The translations under genes and the position numbers were made by a program. From Rhizobium sp. 11515TR (GTDB lineage Bacteria; Pseudomonadota; Alphaproteobacteria; Rhizobiales; Rhizobiaceae): DNA of 64,000 bases. Below are positions 52,141 through 61,497 of the stretch, piece by piece (the stretch's first letter is position 1; each line of letters begins with the position of its first letter). The stretch is from the NCBI RefSeq assembly GCF_002277895.1, contig NZ_CP022998.1, positions 911,501 to 975,500 on the forward strand, read 5' to 3'. Under the pieces are notes generated by a model, which worked only from the letters and a program-made list of their open reading frames with translations, did no database searches and was not told where the DNA came from.

Positions 52141-52418
52141 GGAAAACTCCCGGATTTTCTGCCCTATAGAACAGATTCGCGTCCGCGTGACCTGAAAAAT
52201 CCTCGATCTTTTCGCTGTGGTTTCTATATAAAAGGAGAAGGATACTGTGTCCTTCGCGCATCTCGCGCTTCCAGGACACTCTATTGACACGCGGGAGGTG
52301 CTTTTTTCCTGCTGTCATGCTATTGACTTCAACACAGCTTTTACGACATTTCCGTCAGTTGCGCCGACGGGGAGCGAGAGGCTGCAGCTATCCGAAACAA
52401 TTCGTGGAGAATACGACC

Positions 52419-52955
52419 ATTCGCAGACCTTTTAAAGCCGACGCGCCCGTAAAGGACGGGCCGCGTTCCAACAGGGAAATTCGCATTCCCAAAGTTCAGC
52501 TCATTACGGCTGACGGCCAGAATATGGGCATCGTCCCGACCGACCAGGCATTGAGAATGGCAGAGGAGGCCGGTCTCGATCTGGTAGAGATTTCCCCCAA
52601 TGCTGAACCGCCTGTGTGCAAGATCCTCGATCTGGGTAAGCTGAAATATGCCAACCAGAAGAAGGCCGCCGAGGCGCGCAAGAAGCAGAAGATCGTCGAA
52701 GTCAAAGAAATCAAGATGCGTCCCAACATCGACACCCATGACTATGAGGTGAAGATGAAGGCGATCGGTCGTTTCTTTGAAGAAGGCGACAAGGTGAAGG
52801 TGACCTTGAAGTTCCGCGGCCGCGAAATGGCCCACCAGGAACTTGGCATGAAGCTGCTTCAGCAGGTCAAGGAAGATACGATCGAGATTGCCAAGGTGGA
52901 GGCCGAGCCCAAGCTCGAAGGCCGCCAGATGATGATGGTGCTTGCGCCCAAGTGA
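52419..52955 (+). CDS. infC: Translation initiation factor IF-3 (ATT start)
   Basis: A 178-residue IF3. It begins [20 protein letters not shown], continues with the N-domain block [37 protein letters not shown], has a lysine-rich linker [11 protein letters not shown] and ends with the C-domain [18 protein letters not shown]. No ATG, GTG or TTG with a proper ribosome site fits the family N-terminus. ATT at 52419 follows GGAG (52406-52409) by 9 bases and gives the expected first residue pair before Arg-Arg-Pro. IF3 itself rejects non-standard starts, so this gives autorepression as in E. coli. The in-frame GTG at 52404 overlaps the GGAG and is unlikely. Confidence 0.95.
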   Translation: MRRPFKADAPVKDGPRSNREIRIPKVQLITADGQNMGIVPTDQALRMAEEAGLDLVEISPNAEPPVCKILDLGKLKYANQKKAAEARKKQKIVEVKEIKMRPNIDTHDYEVKMKAIGRFFEEGDKVKVTLKFRGREMAHQELGMKLLQQVKEDTIEIAKVEAEPKLEGRQMMMVLAPK

Positions 52956-52981
52956 GGCGCAAGTCGGAGTAGAGAGTCCGG

Positions 52982-53004
52982 AGCCGTCCCTTGGACGGCT
53001 TTTT
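52982..53004 (+). terminator. Intrinsic terminator after infC
   Basis: AGCCGTCC (52982-52989), CTT loop, GGACGGCT (52993-53000), then TTTTCC. It separates infC from rpmI-rplT, which have their own promoter further on. Confidence 0.88.
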
Positions 53005-53066
53005 CCTTTTCTGCGGCAGGGGTCGATGCCTGTCATCGATCTGCAAAGATTCCTGTATTCGCACCG

Positions 53067-53095
53067 TTGCACTTCAGGGCAAGTGCGGTTATAAG
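53067..53095 (+). promoter_or_regulatory. Sigma70-type promoter of rpmI-rplT
   Basis: TTGCAC (53067-53072), 17-base spacer, TATAAG (53090-53095). It predicts a start near 53102 and a leader of about 175 bases ahead of rpmI. Confidence 0.75.
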
Positions 53096-53104
53096 CGCGC
53101 GTCC

Positions 53105-53197
53105 GAACTGACCGGCAGGGCATGCCGTGGCAGTTCAGAATGCTGGTGGAGCGGTTCGTCACCGTATCTGCCGTTCAACAACAAACGCTCCGGCACC
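53105..53197 (+). ncRNA. Folded 5' leader of rpmI-rplT (candidate L20 autoregulatory element)
   Basis: Hairpin 1: GAACTG (53105-53110) with CAGTTC (53131-53136), inner CGGCA (53113-53117) with TGCCG (53123-53127). Long-range stem: GGAGCG (53148-53153) with CGCTCC (53186-53191). In bacteria L20 represses its own operon by binding leader RNA; this fold sits where such an element would. The match is structural only, not to a known family. Confidence 0.45.
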
Positions 53198-53277
53198 TTG
53201 TTGCAGCCCGGCCAGCCCGGATCTGTGGGAAGGGCTTTTAAGCAAAGCGCGCCAGGAAGCATCGAAGGAGTAGCAAA

Positions 53278-53481
53278 ATGCCCAAGATGAAGACGAAATC
53301 CTCTGCCAAGAAGCGGTTCAAGATCACCGCATCCGGCAAGGTCAAGGCAGCCGCTGCTGGCAAGCGCCACGGCATGATCAAGCGTAGCAACAAGTTCATT
53401 CGCGATGCCCGCGGCACCATGGTTCTCGCAGAACCGGATGGCCGTAAGGTTGTCAAGAACTACTTGCCGAACGGTCTCTAA
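53278..53481 (+). CDS. rpmI: 50S ribosomal protein L35
   Basis: A 67-residue very basic protein. It starts [23 protein letters not shown], the L35 signature, and has the conserved [18 protein letters not shown] block. GAAGGAG lies 8 bases before the ATG. It is first in an operon with rplT (37 bases downstream). L35 binds 23S rRNA in the large subunit. Length is normal. Confidence 0.98.
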   Translation: MPKMKTKSSAKKRFKITASGKVKAAAAGKRHGMIKRSNKFIRDARGTMVLAEPDGRKVVKNYLPNGL

Positions 53482-53518
53482 GACTATTCGTAACGCTATA
53501 GACTAAGGAGATCATGAA

Positions 53519-53923
53519 ATGGCACGCGTAAAAAGAGGCGTTACCGCCCACGCCAAGCACAAGAAGGTTCTGAAGGCAGCCAAGGGCTTCTACGGCCGCC
53601 GCAAGAACACCATCCGTACCGCCAAGGCCGCCGTCGACCGTTCCAAGCAGTACGCTTACCGCGACCGCAAGGTCAACAAGCGCAACTTTCGCGCCCTCTG
53701 GATCCAGCGCATCAACGCTGCCGTCCGCGAATTTGGCCTGACCTACGGCCGTTTCATCGACGGTCTGAACAAGGCTGGCATCGAAGTCGACCGCAAGGTT
53801 CTCTCCGACATGGCAATCCATGAGCCGGAAGCTTTCGGCGCCCTCGTCGCTGCCTCTAAGAAGGCACTTGAGTACCTCAAGGACGCTGGCACGAAGAACG
53901 AGTTCGAAGCCGCTGTTGGCTAA
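53519..53923 (+). CDS. rplT: 50S ribosomal protein L20
   Basis: A 134-residue basic protein. The N-terminal RNA-binding extension reads [20 protein letters not shown], then [14 protein letters not shown]. The globular domain includes [52 protein letters not shown], the canonical L20 block. The C-terminus is about 15 residues longer than in E. coli ([14 protein letters not shown]), as in other Rhizobiales. L20 is essential for early 50S assembly and usually represses its own operon. AAGGAG upstream of the ATG. Confidence 0.98.
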   Translation: MARVKRGVTAHAKHKKVLKAAKGFYGRRKNTIRTAKAAVDRSKQYAYRDRKVNKRNFRALWIQRINAAVREFGLTYGRFIDGLNKAGIEVDRKVLSDMAIHEPEAFGALVAASKKALEYLKDAGTKNEFEAAVG

Positions 53924-53957
53924 GAGCGTCTACTAGACAGTTTTTGTCATATTTATG

Positions 53958-53995
53958 AAACCCGCGCTTGTGTAACCAGCGCGGGTTTTGTATTT
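53958..53995 (+). terminator. Intrinsic terminator after rplT
   Basis: AAACCCGCGC (53958-53967) pairs perfectly with GCGCGGGTTT (53979-53988); TTGTATTTC follows. It ends the rpmI-rplT transcript 35 bases after the stop. Confidence 0.92.
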
Positions 53996-54052
53996 CTTGC
54001 AATACAATCAATTTGCGATAGTCACCTTGAGGATTCTCGGTATCGGGAATGG

Positions 54053-54898
54053 GTGAAATTGTTGAATGGCAGGACTGCGGAACTGAACTTCATACCCAAT
54101 CTGAACGGTAAGGACATAGAGACCTTGCTGACAGTGCTGGTGAACGGCTCCAGCCGTGTCGAGCGAGTTGCCCTTTCTGTGTGTCAGGTCTGGATCAAGC
54201 GATACGGCACGAAGAAACCCTCTGCCTGGCGTCATCTGCAGAGAGTCTTTTCACGCATTGTCCCGGTCGCCTTTCTGCGGCCCTGTGCCTATCTGTCTCC
54301 GCGGCAGATGGCCGAGCGGGAAATGCAGCGCATCGGCTTGTTCAGGCAGCGGGGTGTAGCCGTTCCGGAGGTTCTCTACGCCTCGAATGGCGCGCTTGTT
54401 CTTGCGGACGCCGGAATCACGGTTCAGCGTCGCCTTGCGCAGCTGAAGGAGAGCGATCCCGCCGCTCACGACGAACTCATGGTCGCCTGCGCTGCCGAGC
54501 TCGGCCGGCTGCATGCCAAGGGGCTTTGCCATGGCAGGCCCTATCCGCGCGACATGTTCTTCGCCGGCGATCGGCTTGGCTTCATGGATTTCGAGGAGGA
54601 CCCGCAGACAGTCATGCCGCTTGCCGCGGCGCAGGCCCGTGATATCTGGCTGCTCTTCCTGCAGATCGCAACCGGCGCCCGCCTCGGGCTTTCAACACAG
54701 AACAGAGCCTATGAAGCCTGGTCGGAGCAGGCACCAGCGGCTGCGCGCGCCGAGCTTCAGCGCATGATTCGCTTTCTAGGCGGTTTTTTGTTCCTTGCCC
54801 GGTTGATTGGCCGCGTGCACATGGGTAGTGATCTCCAGCGCTTCATCGTTGCGACAAGCTTTCTGATGCATGCGTTCACCACTTATTCCGTGGACTGA
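54053..54898 (+). CDS. WaaP/Kdo-kinase-like protein
   Basis: A 281-residue protein with a degenerate protein-kinase-like fold. The catalytic loop block reads LHAKGLCHGRPYPRDMFF and the metal Asp is in LGFMDFEED, the pattern of lipopolysaccharide kinases (WaaP, Kdo kinase). An upstream Lys in VWIKRYG and Glu in AEREMQRI match the ATP-binding pair. It probably phosphorylates a lipid A-core sugar or a related membrane substrate. Start is GTG at 54053. It lies between rplT and pheS, 36 bases from pheS, in the same direction. Whether pheS shares its transcript is not clear. Confidence 0.8.
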   Translation: MKLLNGRTAELNFIPNLNGKDIETLLTVLVNGSSRVERVALSVCQVWIKRYGTKKPSAWRHLQRVFSRIVPVAFLRPCAYLSPRQMAEREMQRIGLFRQRGVAVPEVLYASNGALVLADAGITVQRRLAQLKESDPAAHDELMVACAAELGRLHAKGLCHGRPYPRDMFFAGDRLGFMDFEEDPQTVMPLAAAQARDIWLLFLQIATGARLGLSTQNRAYEAWSEQAPAAARAELQRMIRFLGGFLFLARLIGRVHMGSDLQRFIVATSFLMHAFTTYSVD

Positions 54899-54934
54899 GA
54901 GCCCGATGGCCCCTGGTCCGCAAGGCAGGACCAG

Positions 54935-56017
54935 ATGACGGAACTCGTAACACTTGAAACCCAACTCATGGCCGAGGTGGCCGCGGCGAACGACGAGCAG
55001 GCGATCGAGGCGGTCAGGGTTGCTGCGCTCGGCAAGAAGGGCTCGGTTTCTGAACTGCTGAAGACGCTGGGCTCGATGTCGCCGGAAGAGCGGCAGACAC
55101 GCGGTGCTGCGATCAACGCGCTGAAGAATTCCGTCACCGATGCCATCAATGCCCGTAAAAGCGAGCTCCGCGATGCCGCGATAGAGGCGAAGCTCAAGGC
55201 CGAGACCGTCGATGTCAGCCTGCCGGTCCGCTCCTCGCCGGCCGAGCGCGGCCGCATCCATCCGATCAGCCAGATCGTCGACGAGATCACCGCCATCTTC
55301 GGCGACATGGGCTTCTCGATCGCCGAAGGTCCCGATGTCGAGACCGACTACTATAACTTCACGGCGCTGAACTTCCCGGAAGGACACCCGGCCCGCGAAA
55401 TGCACGACACCTTCTTCTTCCAGCCGGATGAAAAAGGTGAGCGCAAGGTGCTGCGCACGCACACCTCGCCGGTGCAGGTGCGCACCATGGAAGCGCAGAA
55501 GCCGCCGATTCGCATCATCATCCCCGGCAAGACCTACCGCCAGGATAGCGACGCCACGCATTCGCCGATGTTCCATCAGGTTGAAGGCCTCGTCATCGAC
55601 AAGACAGCGAATGTCGCCAATATCCGCTGGGTGCTCGAAGAGTTCTGCAAGACCTTCTTCGAGGTCGACAATGTGACGATGCGCTTCCGCCCGTCCTTCT
55701 TCCCGTTCACCGAGCCCTCTTTCGAGGTCGATATCCAGTGCGACCGTTCCGGCCCGATCGTCAAGTTTGGCGAGGGAACCGACTGGATGGAAATTCTTGG
55801 CTGCGGCATGGTGCATCCGAACGTGCTGCGTTACGGCGGTCTCGATCCGGACGAATACCAGGGCTTTGCTTGGGGCATGGGCCTCGATCGCATCGCCATG
55901 CTGAAATACGGCATGCCCGACCTGCGCGACTTCTTCAACGCCGACGTCCGCTGGATGAACCACTATGGCTTCCGCCCGCTCGATATGCCGACTTTGTTCG
56001 GCGGTCTGAGCGCGTAA
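54935..56017 (+). CDS. pheS: Phenylalanyl-tRNA synthetase alpha subunit
   Basis: A 360-residue class II synthetase subunit. The N-terminal coiled coil (residues 1-85) precedes the catalytic core: [19 protein letters not shown] at motif 1, [10 protein letters not shown] with the ATP-binding Arg/Glu at motif 2, and [23 protein letters not shown] at motif 3. The Phe pocket includes the Ala in the AWGMG turn. It charges tRNA-Phe with the beta subunit in an alpha2beta2 complex. It is followed by pheT after 16 bases. Length matches other alphaproteobacterial PheS. Confidence 0.98.
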   Translation: MTELVTLETQLMAEVAAANDEQAIEAVRVAALGKKGSVSELLKTLGSMSPEERQTRGAAINALKNSVTDAINARKSELRDAAIEAKLKAETVDVSLPVRSSPAERGRIHPISQIVDEITAIFGDMGFSIAEGPDVETDYYNFTALNFPEGHPAREMHDTFFFQPDEKGERKVLRTHTSPVQVRTMEAQKPPIRIIIPGKTYRQDSDATHSPMFHQVEGLVIDKTANVANIRWVLEEFCKTFFEVDNVTMRFRPSFFPFTEPSFEVDIQCDRSGPIVKFGEGTDWMEILGCGMVHPNVLRYGGLDPDEYQGFAWGMGLDRIAMLKYGMPDLRDFFNADVRWMNHYGFRPLDMPTLFGGLSA

Positions 56018-56033
56018 GGAAGGGATAAAGCAC

Positions 56034-58457
56034 ATGAAATTCACACTCTCCTGGCTGAAAGAGCACCTGGAAACCGACGCCTCGCTCGACGAGATCTGTG
56101 CCCGCCTGACGATGATCGGGCTGGAAGTGGAAGAGGTCGACGACAAGGCCGCGTTCAAGCCCTTCGTCATCGCCAAGGTTCTCACGGCTGAAAAGCACCC
56201 GCAGGCCGATCGCCTGAAGGTGCTGATGGTCGACACCGGCAGTGGTGCGCCCGTTCAGGTCGTCTGCGGCGCACCCAATGCGCGCGCCGGTCTCGTCGGC
56301 GCCTTCGCTGCCCCCGGCACCTATGTTCCCGGCATCGACGTGACGCTCGCCATCGGCAACATTCGCGGCGTCGAGAGCCGCGGTATGATGTGCTCGGAAA
56401 AGGAACTCGAAATCTCCGACAGCCATGACGGCATCATCGACCTGCCGGAAGATGCGCCTGTCGGCACGAGTTTCGCCGCCTATGCCGGGCTCGACGATCC
56501 GGTCATCGAGATCAACCTGACGCCGAACCGCCCGGATTGCACCGGTGTCTACGGCATCGCCCGCGATCTCGCCGCCTCCGGCCTTGGCACGCTGAAGCCT
56601 CGCCTCACCCCAACTTTCCCTGTCCAAGGCGAAACGCCGACCGAGCTCAAGATCGAGCTCGACGATACCAGCCTTTGCCCGGGCTTTGCACTTCGCCTCG
56701 TGCGCGGCGTCAAGAATGGCCCGAGCCCGAAGTGGATGCAGCAGCGCCTGCTCGCGATCGGTCTCCGTCCGATCAGCGCGCTGGTCGATATCACCAACTA
56801 CATGACCTTCGACCAGGGCCGGCCGATGCACGTCTTCGACGCAGCCAAGGTCAAGGGCAATCTGGTCGTCCGCCGCGCCAGGGACGGTGAAACCGTGCTG
56901 GCGCTGGACGAGCGCGAATACAAGCTCAACCCCAGCAACGTCGTCATCGCCGATGACAACGGCGTCGAATCGATCGGCGGCATCATGGGCGGCGAGCATT
57001 CGGGCTGTGACGAGAACACCACGGACGTGCTGATCGAATCCGCACTCTGGGACCCGATGAACATCGCCAAGAGCGGCCGCAGCCTCGGCATCATCACCGA
57101 TGCGCGCTATCGCTTCGAGCGCGGCGTAGATCCGGAATATATGGTACCCGGCCTTGAGCGCACGACCGAGCTGGTGCTTGCCTGCTGCGGCGGCACGGCT
57201 GCCAAGGCGCGCGTCGAAGGCTACAGGGGTTATGAGCCCAAGGTCGTCGATTTCCCGCTGTCGGAAGTCAAGCGCCTGACCGGCCTCGACGTCTCAGCCG
57301 ATGAGAGCAAGTCGATCCTGACGAAGCTCGGCTTTTCGGTTTCCGGTTCGGGTGAGCGTGTCTCCGTCGCCGTACCCTCCTGGCGCCCGGATGTCGACGG
57401 CAAGGCCGATCTCGTCGAAGAGATCATGCGCATCCACGGCGTCGATAATATCAAGCCGCAGCCGCTTAGCAGCCATGCCGCCGTCAATGGCAAGATCCTG
57501 ACGACGCTGCAGATCCGCACGCGCACCGCCAAGCGCGCGCTTGCCTCGCGCGGCATGCTGGAAGCGGTCACCTGGTCCTTCATCTCCGAAGATCAGGCCA
57601 AGCTCTTCGGCGGCGGCTCCAATGCGTTGAAGCTTGCGAACCCGATCGCCGCAGACATGTCCGACATGCGTCCTTCGCTGCTGCCGGGCCTGCTGTCGGC
57701 CGCACAGCGCAATGCCGACAAGGGCTATGGCGACGTCGCGATCTTCGAAGTCTCGGGCACGTATGAGAACGACACGCTCGAGGGCCAGCGACGCGTTGCC
57801 GGCGGTATCCGCCGCGGCACGGCATCGCTTGCCGGCGCCGGCCGCATGTGGTCGAACGCCACCAAGGGCGGCGGCAAGCCGGTCGATGTTTTCGACGCCA
57901 AGGCCGATGCTCTCGCCGTCATCGAAGCCTGCGGCCTGCCGATGGGCAATATCCAGATCGAGCAGGGTGGCCCGGCCTGGTACCACCCCGGCCGCTCCGG
58001 CACCATCAAGATGGGTCCGAAGGTCGTGCTCGGCTATTTCGGCGAGTTCCATCCGAAGACGCTGGAAACGCTCGACGTGTCGGGCGCTCTTGCCGGCTTC
58101 GAAGTCTACATCGATGCTATGCCCGAGCCGAAGAAGAAGGCGACCCGCACCAAGCCGGCGCTGGAGCTTTCTCCCTTCCAGGCCGTCAAGCGCGACTTCG
58201 CCTTCGTGGTCGATAAGTCGGTGGAAGCCGGCGTCGTCATCCGCGCCGCCGCCGGTGCCGACCGCAAGCTGATCACCGGCGTCAACGTCTTCGACATTTT
58301 CGAGGGCGCATCGCTTGGCGAAGGCAAGAAGTCGATTGCCATCGAGGTGCAGATCCAGCCGGCAGAGCGTACGCTGACGGATGAGGATTTCGAGGCGCTG
58401 ACGCAGAAGATCGTGGCGAATGTGACGAAGTCGACGGGTGGGGTGCTGAGAGCGTAA
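56034..58457 (+). CDS. pheT: Phenylalanyl-tRNA synthetase beta subunit
   Basis: An 807-residue subunit with all expected domains. The tRNA-binding EMAP-like domain (about 40-150, [26 protein letters not shown]) is followed by the B3/4 editing domain around residues 210-390 ([23 protein letters not shown]). The B5 domain comes after 400, then the catalytic-like core, with the C-terminal FDX-ACB anticodon domain from about 710 ([22 protein letters not shown]). It removes misacylated Tyr-tRNA-Phe by editing. It forms an operon with pheS, and the stop at 58457 precedes a repeat block. Confidence 0.98.
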   Translation: MKFTLSWLKEHLETDASLDEICARLTMIGLEVEEVDDKAAFKPFVIAKVLTAEKHPQADRLKVLMVDTGSGAPVQVVCGAPNARAGLVGAFAAPGTYVPGIDVTLAIGNIRGVESRGMMCSEKELEISDSHDGIIDLPEDAPVGTSFAAYAGLDDPVIEINLTPNRPDCTGVYGIARDLAASGLGTLKPRLTPTFPVQGETPTELKIELDDTSLCPGFALRLVRGVKNGPSPKWMQQRLLAIGLRPISALVDITNYMTFDQGRPMHVFDAAKVKGNLVVRRARDGETVLALDEREYKLNPSNVVIADDNGVESIGGIMGGEHSGCDENTTDVLIESALWDPMNIAKSGRSLGIITDARYRFERGVDPEYMVPGLERTTELVLACCGGTAAKARVEGYRGYEPKVVDFPLSEVKRLTGLDVSADESKSILTKLGFSVSGSGERVSVAVPSWRPDVDGKADLVEEIMRIHGVDNIKPQPLSSHAAVNGKILTTLQIRTRTAKRALASRGMLEAVTWSFISEDQAKLFGGGSNALKLANPIAADMSDMRPSLLPGLLSAAQRNADKGYGDVAIFEVSGTYENDTLEGQRRVAGGIRRGTASLAGAGRMWSNATKGGGKPVDVFDAKADALAVIEACGLPMGNIQIEQGGPAWYHPGRSGTIKMGPKVVLGYFGEFHPKTLETLDVSGALAGFEVYIDAMPEPKKKATRTKPALELSPFQAVKRDFAFVVDKSVEAGVVIRAAAGADRKLITGVNVFDIFEGASLGEGKKSIAIEVQIQPAERTLTDEDFEALTQKIVANVTKSTGGVLRA

Positions 58458-58493
58458 TCGGCTGCGGCTGCAGAGTTCGCGGAGAGTGAGTTA

Positions 58494-58902
58494 CCCCCTC
58501 TGTCGCTTTCGCGACATCTCCCCCACAAGGGGGAGATTGTTGGGAGTATGCCGCACGCTCATTCAAACCTAAAAAGCTTCAGCGTCTGCAGCTTCGATAT
58601 TTGATTGAGGCAGGAGGGATTCCGCGAGTTAACCGATCTCCCCCCTTGTGGGGAGGGGTATCGCATATGAGCGGAGATCGCCGCTGTCCCCCTTCTCCCC
58701 AGCGGGGAGAAGGTGCCGCCAGGCGGATGAGGGGGTGCTCGCCAAGACCACCAAAATCCATGAATTCAAATAGATAACCCCCTCATCCGACCCTTCGGGC
58801 CACCTTCTCCCCGAGGGGAGAAGGAGCTTATGGTGCTCGCCCGTCTCCATATGCGATAGCCCTGCCCTTGTGGGGGAGATGTCAGGAAGTGACAGAGGGG
58901 GG
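58494..58902. repeat. Nested inverted mosaic repeats (RIME-like block)
   Basis: Outer copies: 58494-58537 contains hairpins TGTCGC/GCGACA and ATCTCCCCC-ACAA-GGGGGAGAT. An inverted copy lies at 58865-58902 (CTTGTGGGGGAGATGTC, then GACAGAGGGGGG). A related element is at 58638-58658. Inner pair: 58688-58735 and, inverted, 58777-58832, both with CCTTCTCCCC/GGGGAGAAGG stems and ATGAGGGGGT edges. The AT-rich centre (58741-58776) is single copy. Such blocks occur in many rhizobial intergenic gaps. No gene is seen in 58458-58947. Confidence 0.85.
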
Positions 58903-58947
58903 TATCAAACCCTCGGCATAAAAGGCGCACGCCTCGGATCGCCTCAC

Positions 58948-59307
58948 CTACCGGTGCAGATGATAGACCTTATTGACGATACTCCAGCGCCCATCGATCT
59001 TCACCAGCGATAGATAGTCCGAAAACCGCATCCCGGCGAATTCGTCGACGACCTTGACGCTTGCCGCATCGCCTTCGATGTCGATCAACTCGATCTCCAT
59101 CAGCGGTATGGTTCCGGGCGGCGCACTGCCTTCCTCGACGATCGCGGCGATGAATTCATCCCGCGTCATCCATTCCACCGCGCCTTGATAATTGCCGATA
59201 ATCGCTGCCCGCGGATGGAAAGCCTTGCGCAGCGCCGGCTCGTTCGCGAATGCCATGCCATCGACATAGAGATGAACAACCGCACGGATTGCCTGCTCTT
59301 CCGACAT
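58948..59307 (-). CDS. NTF2-like protein (lumazine-binding/SnoaL type)
   Basis: A 119-residue protein with the cone-shaped NTF2 fold pattern: AIRAVVHLYVDGMAFANEPALRKAFHPRAAIIGNYQGAVEWMTRDEFIAAI, then strands TIPLMEIELIDIEGDAASVKVVDEFAG, then DGRWSIVNKVYHLH. This arrangement fits the putative lumazine-binding (Lumazine_bd_2) family, whose biochemical role is unproven. ATG at 59307 has GAGGAA upstream; 19 extra codons are possible but weak. It is 94 bases downstream of the pbpC stop on the same strand, next to the repeat block. Confidence 0.78.
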   Translation of the reverse strand: MSEEQAIRAVVHLYVDGMAFANEPALRKAFHPRAAIIGNYQGAVEWMTRDEFIAAIVEEGSAPPGTIPLMEIELIDIEGDAASVKVVDEFAGMRFSDYLSLVKIDGRWSIVNKVYHLHR

Positions 59308-59400
59308 CTCGTCATTCCTCGTTTGAGTTATGCCTAAGATATCATAGACGCCGACGGCTGACAAAAATGCCAGGCCGTGATCGCAATGATTTGACTTATA

Positions 59401-61488
59401 TTATTCGACAAAAACCCGCACGCTTGCCGCACGCCCCGCTGCATCGATGACGGTCAGCGTCGAATAGCCGGCGCCATCCGGCGTCCATTGATTGGTGCGG
59501 CGGCGCGACATGTCGGGCAGCGGCTTGCCATTGGCGAGCCAGCGGAACGGCGCCCGTCCACCCTGCAGCTTCAGCGCCAGCGGCATGATCTGGTCGTTGC
59601 CGCTGCTGGCGCCGAGATCGACGCGCGCCCCTTCCGGCGGATAGACGATCTGCGGCGCCGGTTCGCGGCTTGACGCCGCCAGCAGGCCGGCGGCGGTTAC
59701 GGAAAAGCGCCGCTGGCTGATCGGCAGTTCGGTCGGCGCGATGCGCACGGCGCCCATCGGAGCGGCAGGGAAGGGCGTTATGGCAACGCCGGATTTCGCA
59801 AAGGCTTCGAACAAGATGGGAGCGGCGGAAACATAGCCCGCCAGCCCCGGTACGGCGCCATTGTCCGGACGGCCGACCCAGACGCCGAGCACATGCGCAC
59901 CGTCATAGCCGATCGACCATGCATCGCGATTGCCATAGCTCGTCCCGGTCTTGTAGGCGATGCCGAGCTGCTTGCTGCCGCGGGGTGCGATGATATCGGA
60001 GAGGATATCGGTGATGTTCCAGACGGCAATCGGCTCCATCAGCGGCTCGCCGTCGATCGGTCCCGGCTCGTCCTGGATGCCGTCGCCGATCCGCATCGCC
60101 TTGCCGCGATTGGCAAGCCCGGCATAGAGCTGCACGAGATCCTTCAGCGTCACGCCGACGCCGCCAAGGCCGATGGCAAGGCCGGGCGCTTCGTTCGGCG
60201 GCAGCTTCGGCTTCACCTCGGCCCGGCGGAAGCGCACCAGCAGTCGCGTCGGACCTACGGCATCGAGCAGCCGCACCGCCGGCACGTTGAGTGACAGCTG
60301 CAGCGCCTGGCGCACACTGACATCGCCCTGGTAGCTCATGTCGAAATTGCGCGGACGATAGCCGTAGAAATCGGCCGGGCGATCCTCGATGATCGTTTCC
60401 TGCGCCACATAGCCCTGCTCGAAGGCAAGGCCGTAGATGAAGGGTTTCAACGTCGAACCGGGCGAGCGCAGCACGCGGGTCATGTCGACCCAGCCGGAGC
60501 GTGAGGAATCGAAATAATTGGCCGAGCCGACTTCGCCGATGATCTCGCCGGTCTTGGCGTCCGCCATGATCATGGCGACCGATACTTTCGGCCCAAGCCG
60601 TTTTGCCGCCGCATCCGCAACGGCTTCCAGACCCTGCTGCACGTCGCGCCGCAGCGTCGTCTTGTGCTTGATGATGCCAGGTTGTTTCTTGAGCGCCAGT
60701 TCGGCCAGATGAGCCGCATAGGCCGGCAGCTGCCGGCGCTGAGCCGGAATGGGTGAGAGCGAAGCGCGCTCCGCTTCCCCTTCTCCGATGACAGCTGCCA
60801 CGGCGGCGCGCTCGAGCACGCGATGGCGGGCGGCTTGTGCGGCGGCAAGATTGCGGTCCGGCCGGCGCTTTTCCGGCAGCTGCGGCAGCGCCACAAGTAG
60901 GCCCGCCTGCGCGACCGTCAGATGCTTCGGCTCTTTGCCGAAATAGGCAAGGCTCGCCGCGCGCACGCCTTCCAGATTGCCGCCATAGGGGGCATGGGTC
61001 AGATAGAGATCGAGGATCTGTTCCTTGGTCAGCCGCCGCTCGATCTGGATGGCACGGACGACCTGCAGGAGCTTCGCCGTCATTGAGCGCTCGCTGCGTG
61101 GCTCGATCAGGCGGGCCACCTGCATGGAGAGCGTCGAGCCGCCCGAGACGATGCGGCCATGGGTGAGGAGCTGCAGGAAGGCACGACCGATCGCCATCGG
61201 ATCGACGCCATGATGATCGTAGAAGCGCCGGTCCTCATAGGCGACCAGCATGCGCAGAAATTGCGGATCGACATCGGCAACGCCGGTCTTCAGCCGCCAG
61301 CGCCCTTCGGGGGTGGCGAAGGCGCGTAGGAGATCGCCATTGGCATCGAGCACCTCGGCCGAGACCACGCGGGCATTGTCGAGCGGCGGCGGATAGGCCC
61401 GGTCCGCGGCTTCCAGGCCAAAGACCAGAGCCACCGCCGTCAAGACGGTGGCTCCAAAGCCGATCGCAATTTTCCATCGCGCCTTCAT
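59401..61488 (-). CDS. pbpC: Penicillin-binding protein 1C
   Basis: A 695-residue bifunctional peptidoglycan synthase. It has an N-terminal membrane anchor (ATVLTAVALVFGLEAA). The GT51 glycosyltransferase domain has catalytic Glu in MLVAYEDRRFYDHHGVDP and GGSTLSMQVARLIEP. The transpeptidase has the SxxK serine in RSPGSTLKPFIYGLAFEQG, SxN in LSLNVPAVRL and KTG in AYKTGTSYGNRD. The C-terminal PBP1C-specific beta domain (from about residue 600) includes IVYPPEGARVDL. It lies 9 bases downstream of the alpha-2-macroglobulin gene. That pairing is conserved in many proteobacteria and thought to repair walls after protease attack. Confidence 0.95.
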   Translation of the reverse strand: MKARWKIAIGFGATVLTAVALVFGLEAADRAYPPPLDNARVVSAEVLDANGDLLRAFATPEGRWRLKTGVADVDPQFLRMLVAYEDRRFYDHHGVDPMAIGRAFLQLLTHGRIVSGGSTLSMQVARLIEPRSERSMTAKLLQVVRAIQIERRLTKEQILDLYLTHAPYGGNLEGVRAASLAYFGKEPKHLTVAQAGLLVALPQLPEKRRPDRNLAAAQAARHRVLERAAVAAVIGEGEAERASLSPIPAQRRQLPAYAAHLAELALKKQPGIIKHKTTLRRDVQQGLEAVADAAAKRLGPKVSVAMIMADAKTGEIIGEVGSANYFDSSRSGWVDMTRVLRSPGSTLKPFIYGLAFEQGYVAQETIIEDRPADFYGYRPRNFDMSYQGDVSVRQALQLSLNVPAVRLLDAVGPTRLLVRFRRAEVKPKLPPNEAPGLAIGLGGVGVTLKDLVQLYAGLANRGKAMRIGDGIQDEPGPIDGEPLMEPIAVWNITDILSDIIAPRGSKQLGIAYKTGTSYGNRDAWSIGYDGAHVLGVWVGRPDNGAVPGLAGYVSAAPILFEAFAKSGVAITPFPAAPMGAVRIAPTELPISQRRFSVTAAGLLAASSREPAPQIVYPPEGARVDLGASSGNDQIMPLALKLQGGRAPFRWLANGKPLPDMSRRRTNQWTPDGAGYSTLTVIDAAGRAASVRVFVE

Positions 61489-61497
61489 TTCTGCTTC

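Noticed and set aside
54776..56236. A 486-codon frame opposite pheS
   Set aside because: Antisense shadow of a highly conserved synthetase gene.
58494..58902. CRISPR-like repeats
   Set aside because: The repeats are inverted and unevenly spaced, with no direct repeat-spacer periodicity and no cas genes nearby.
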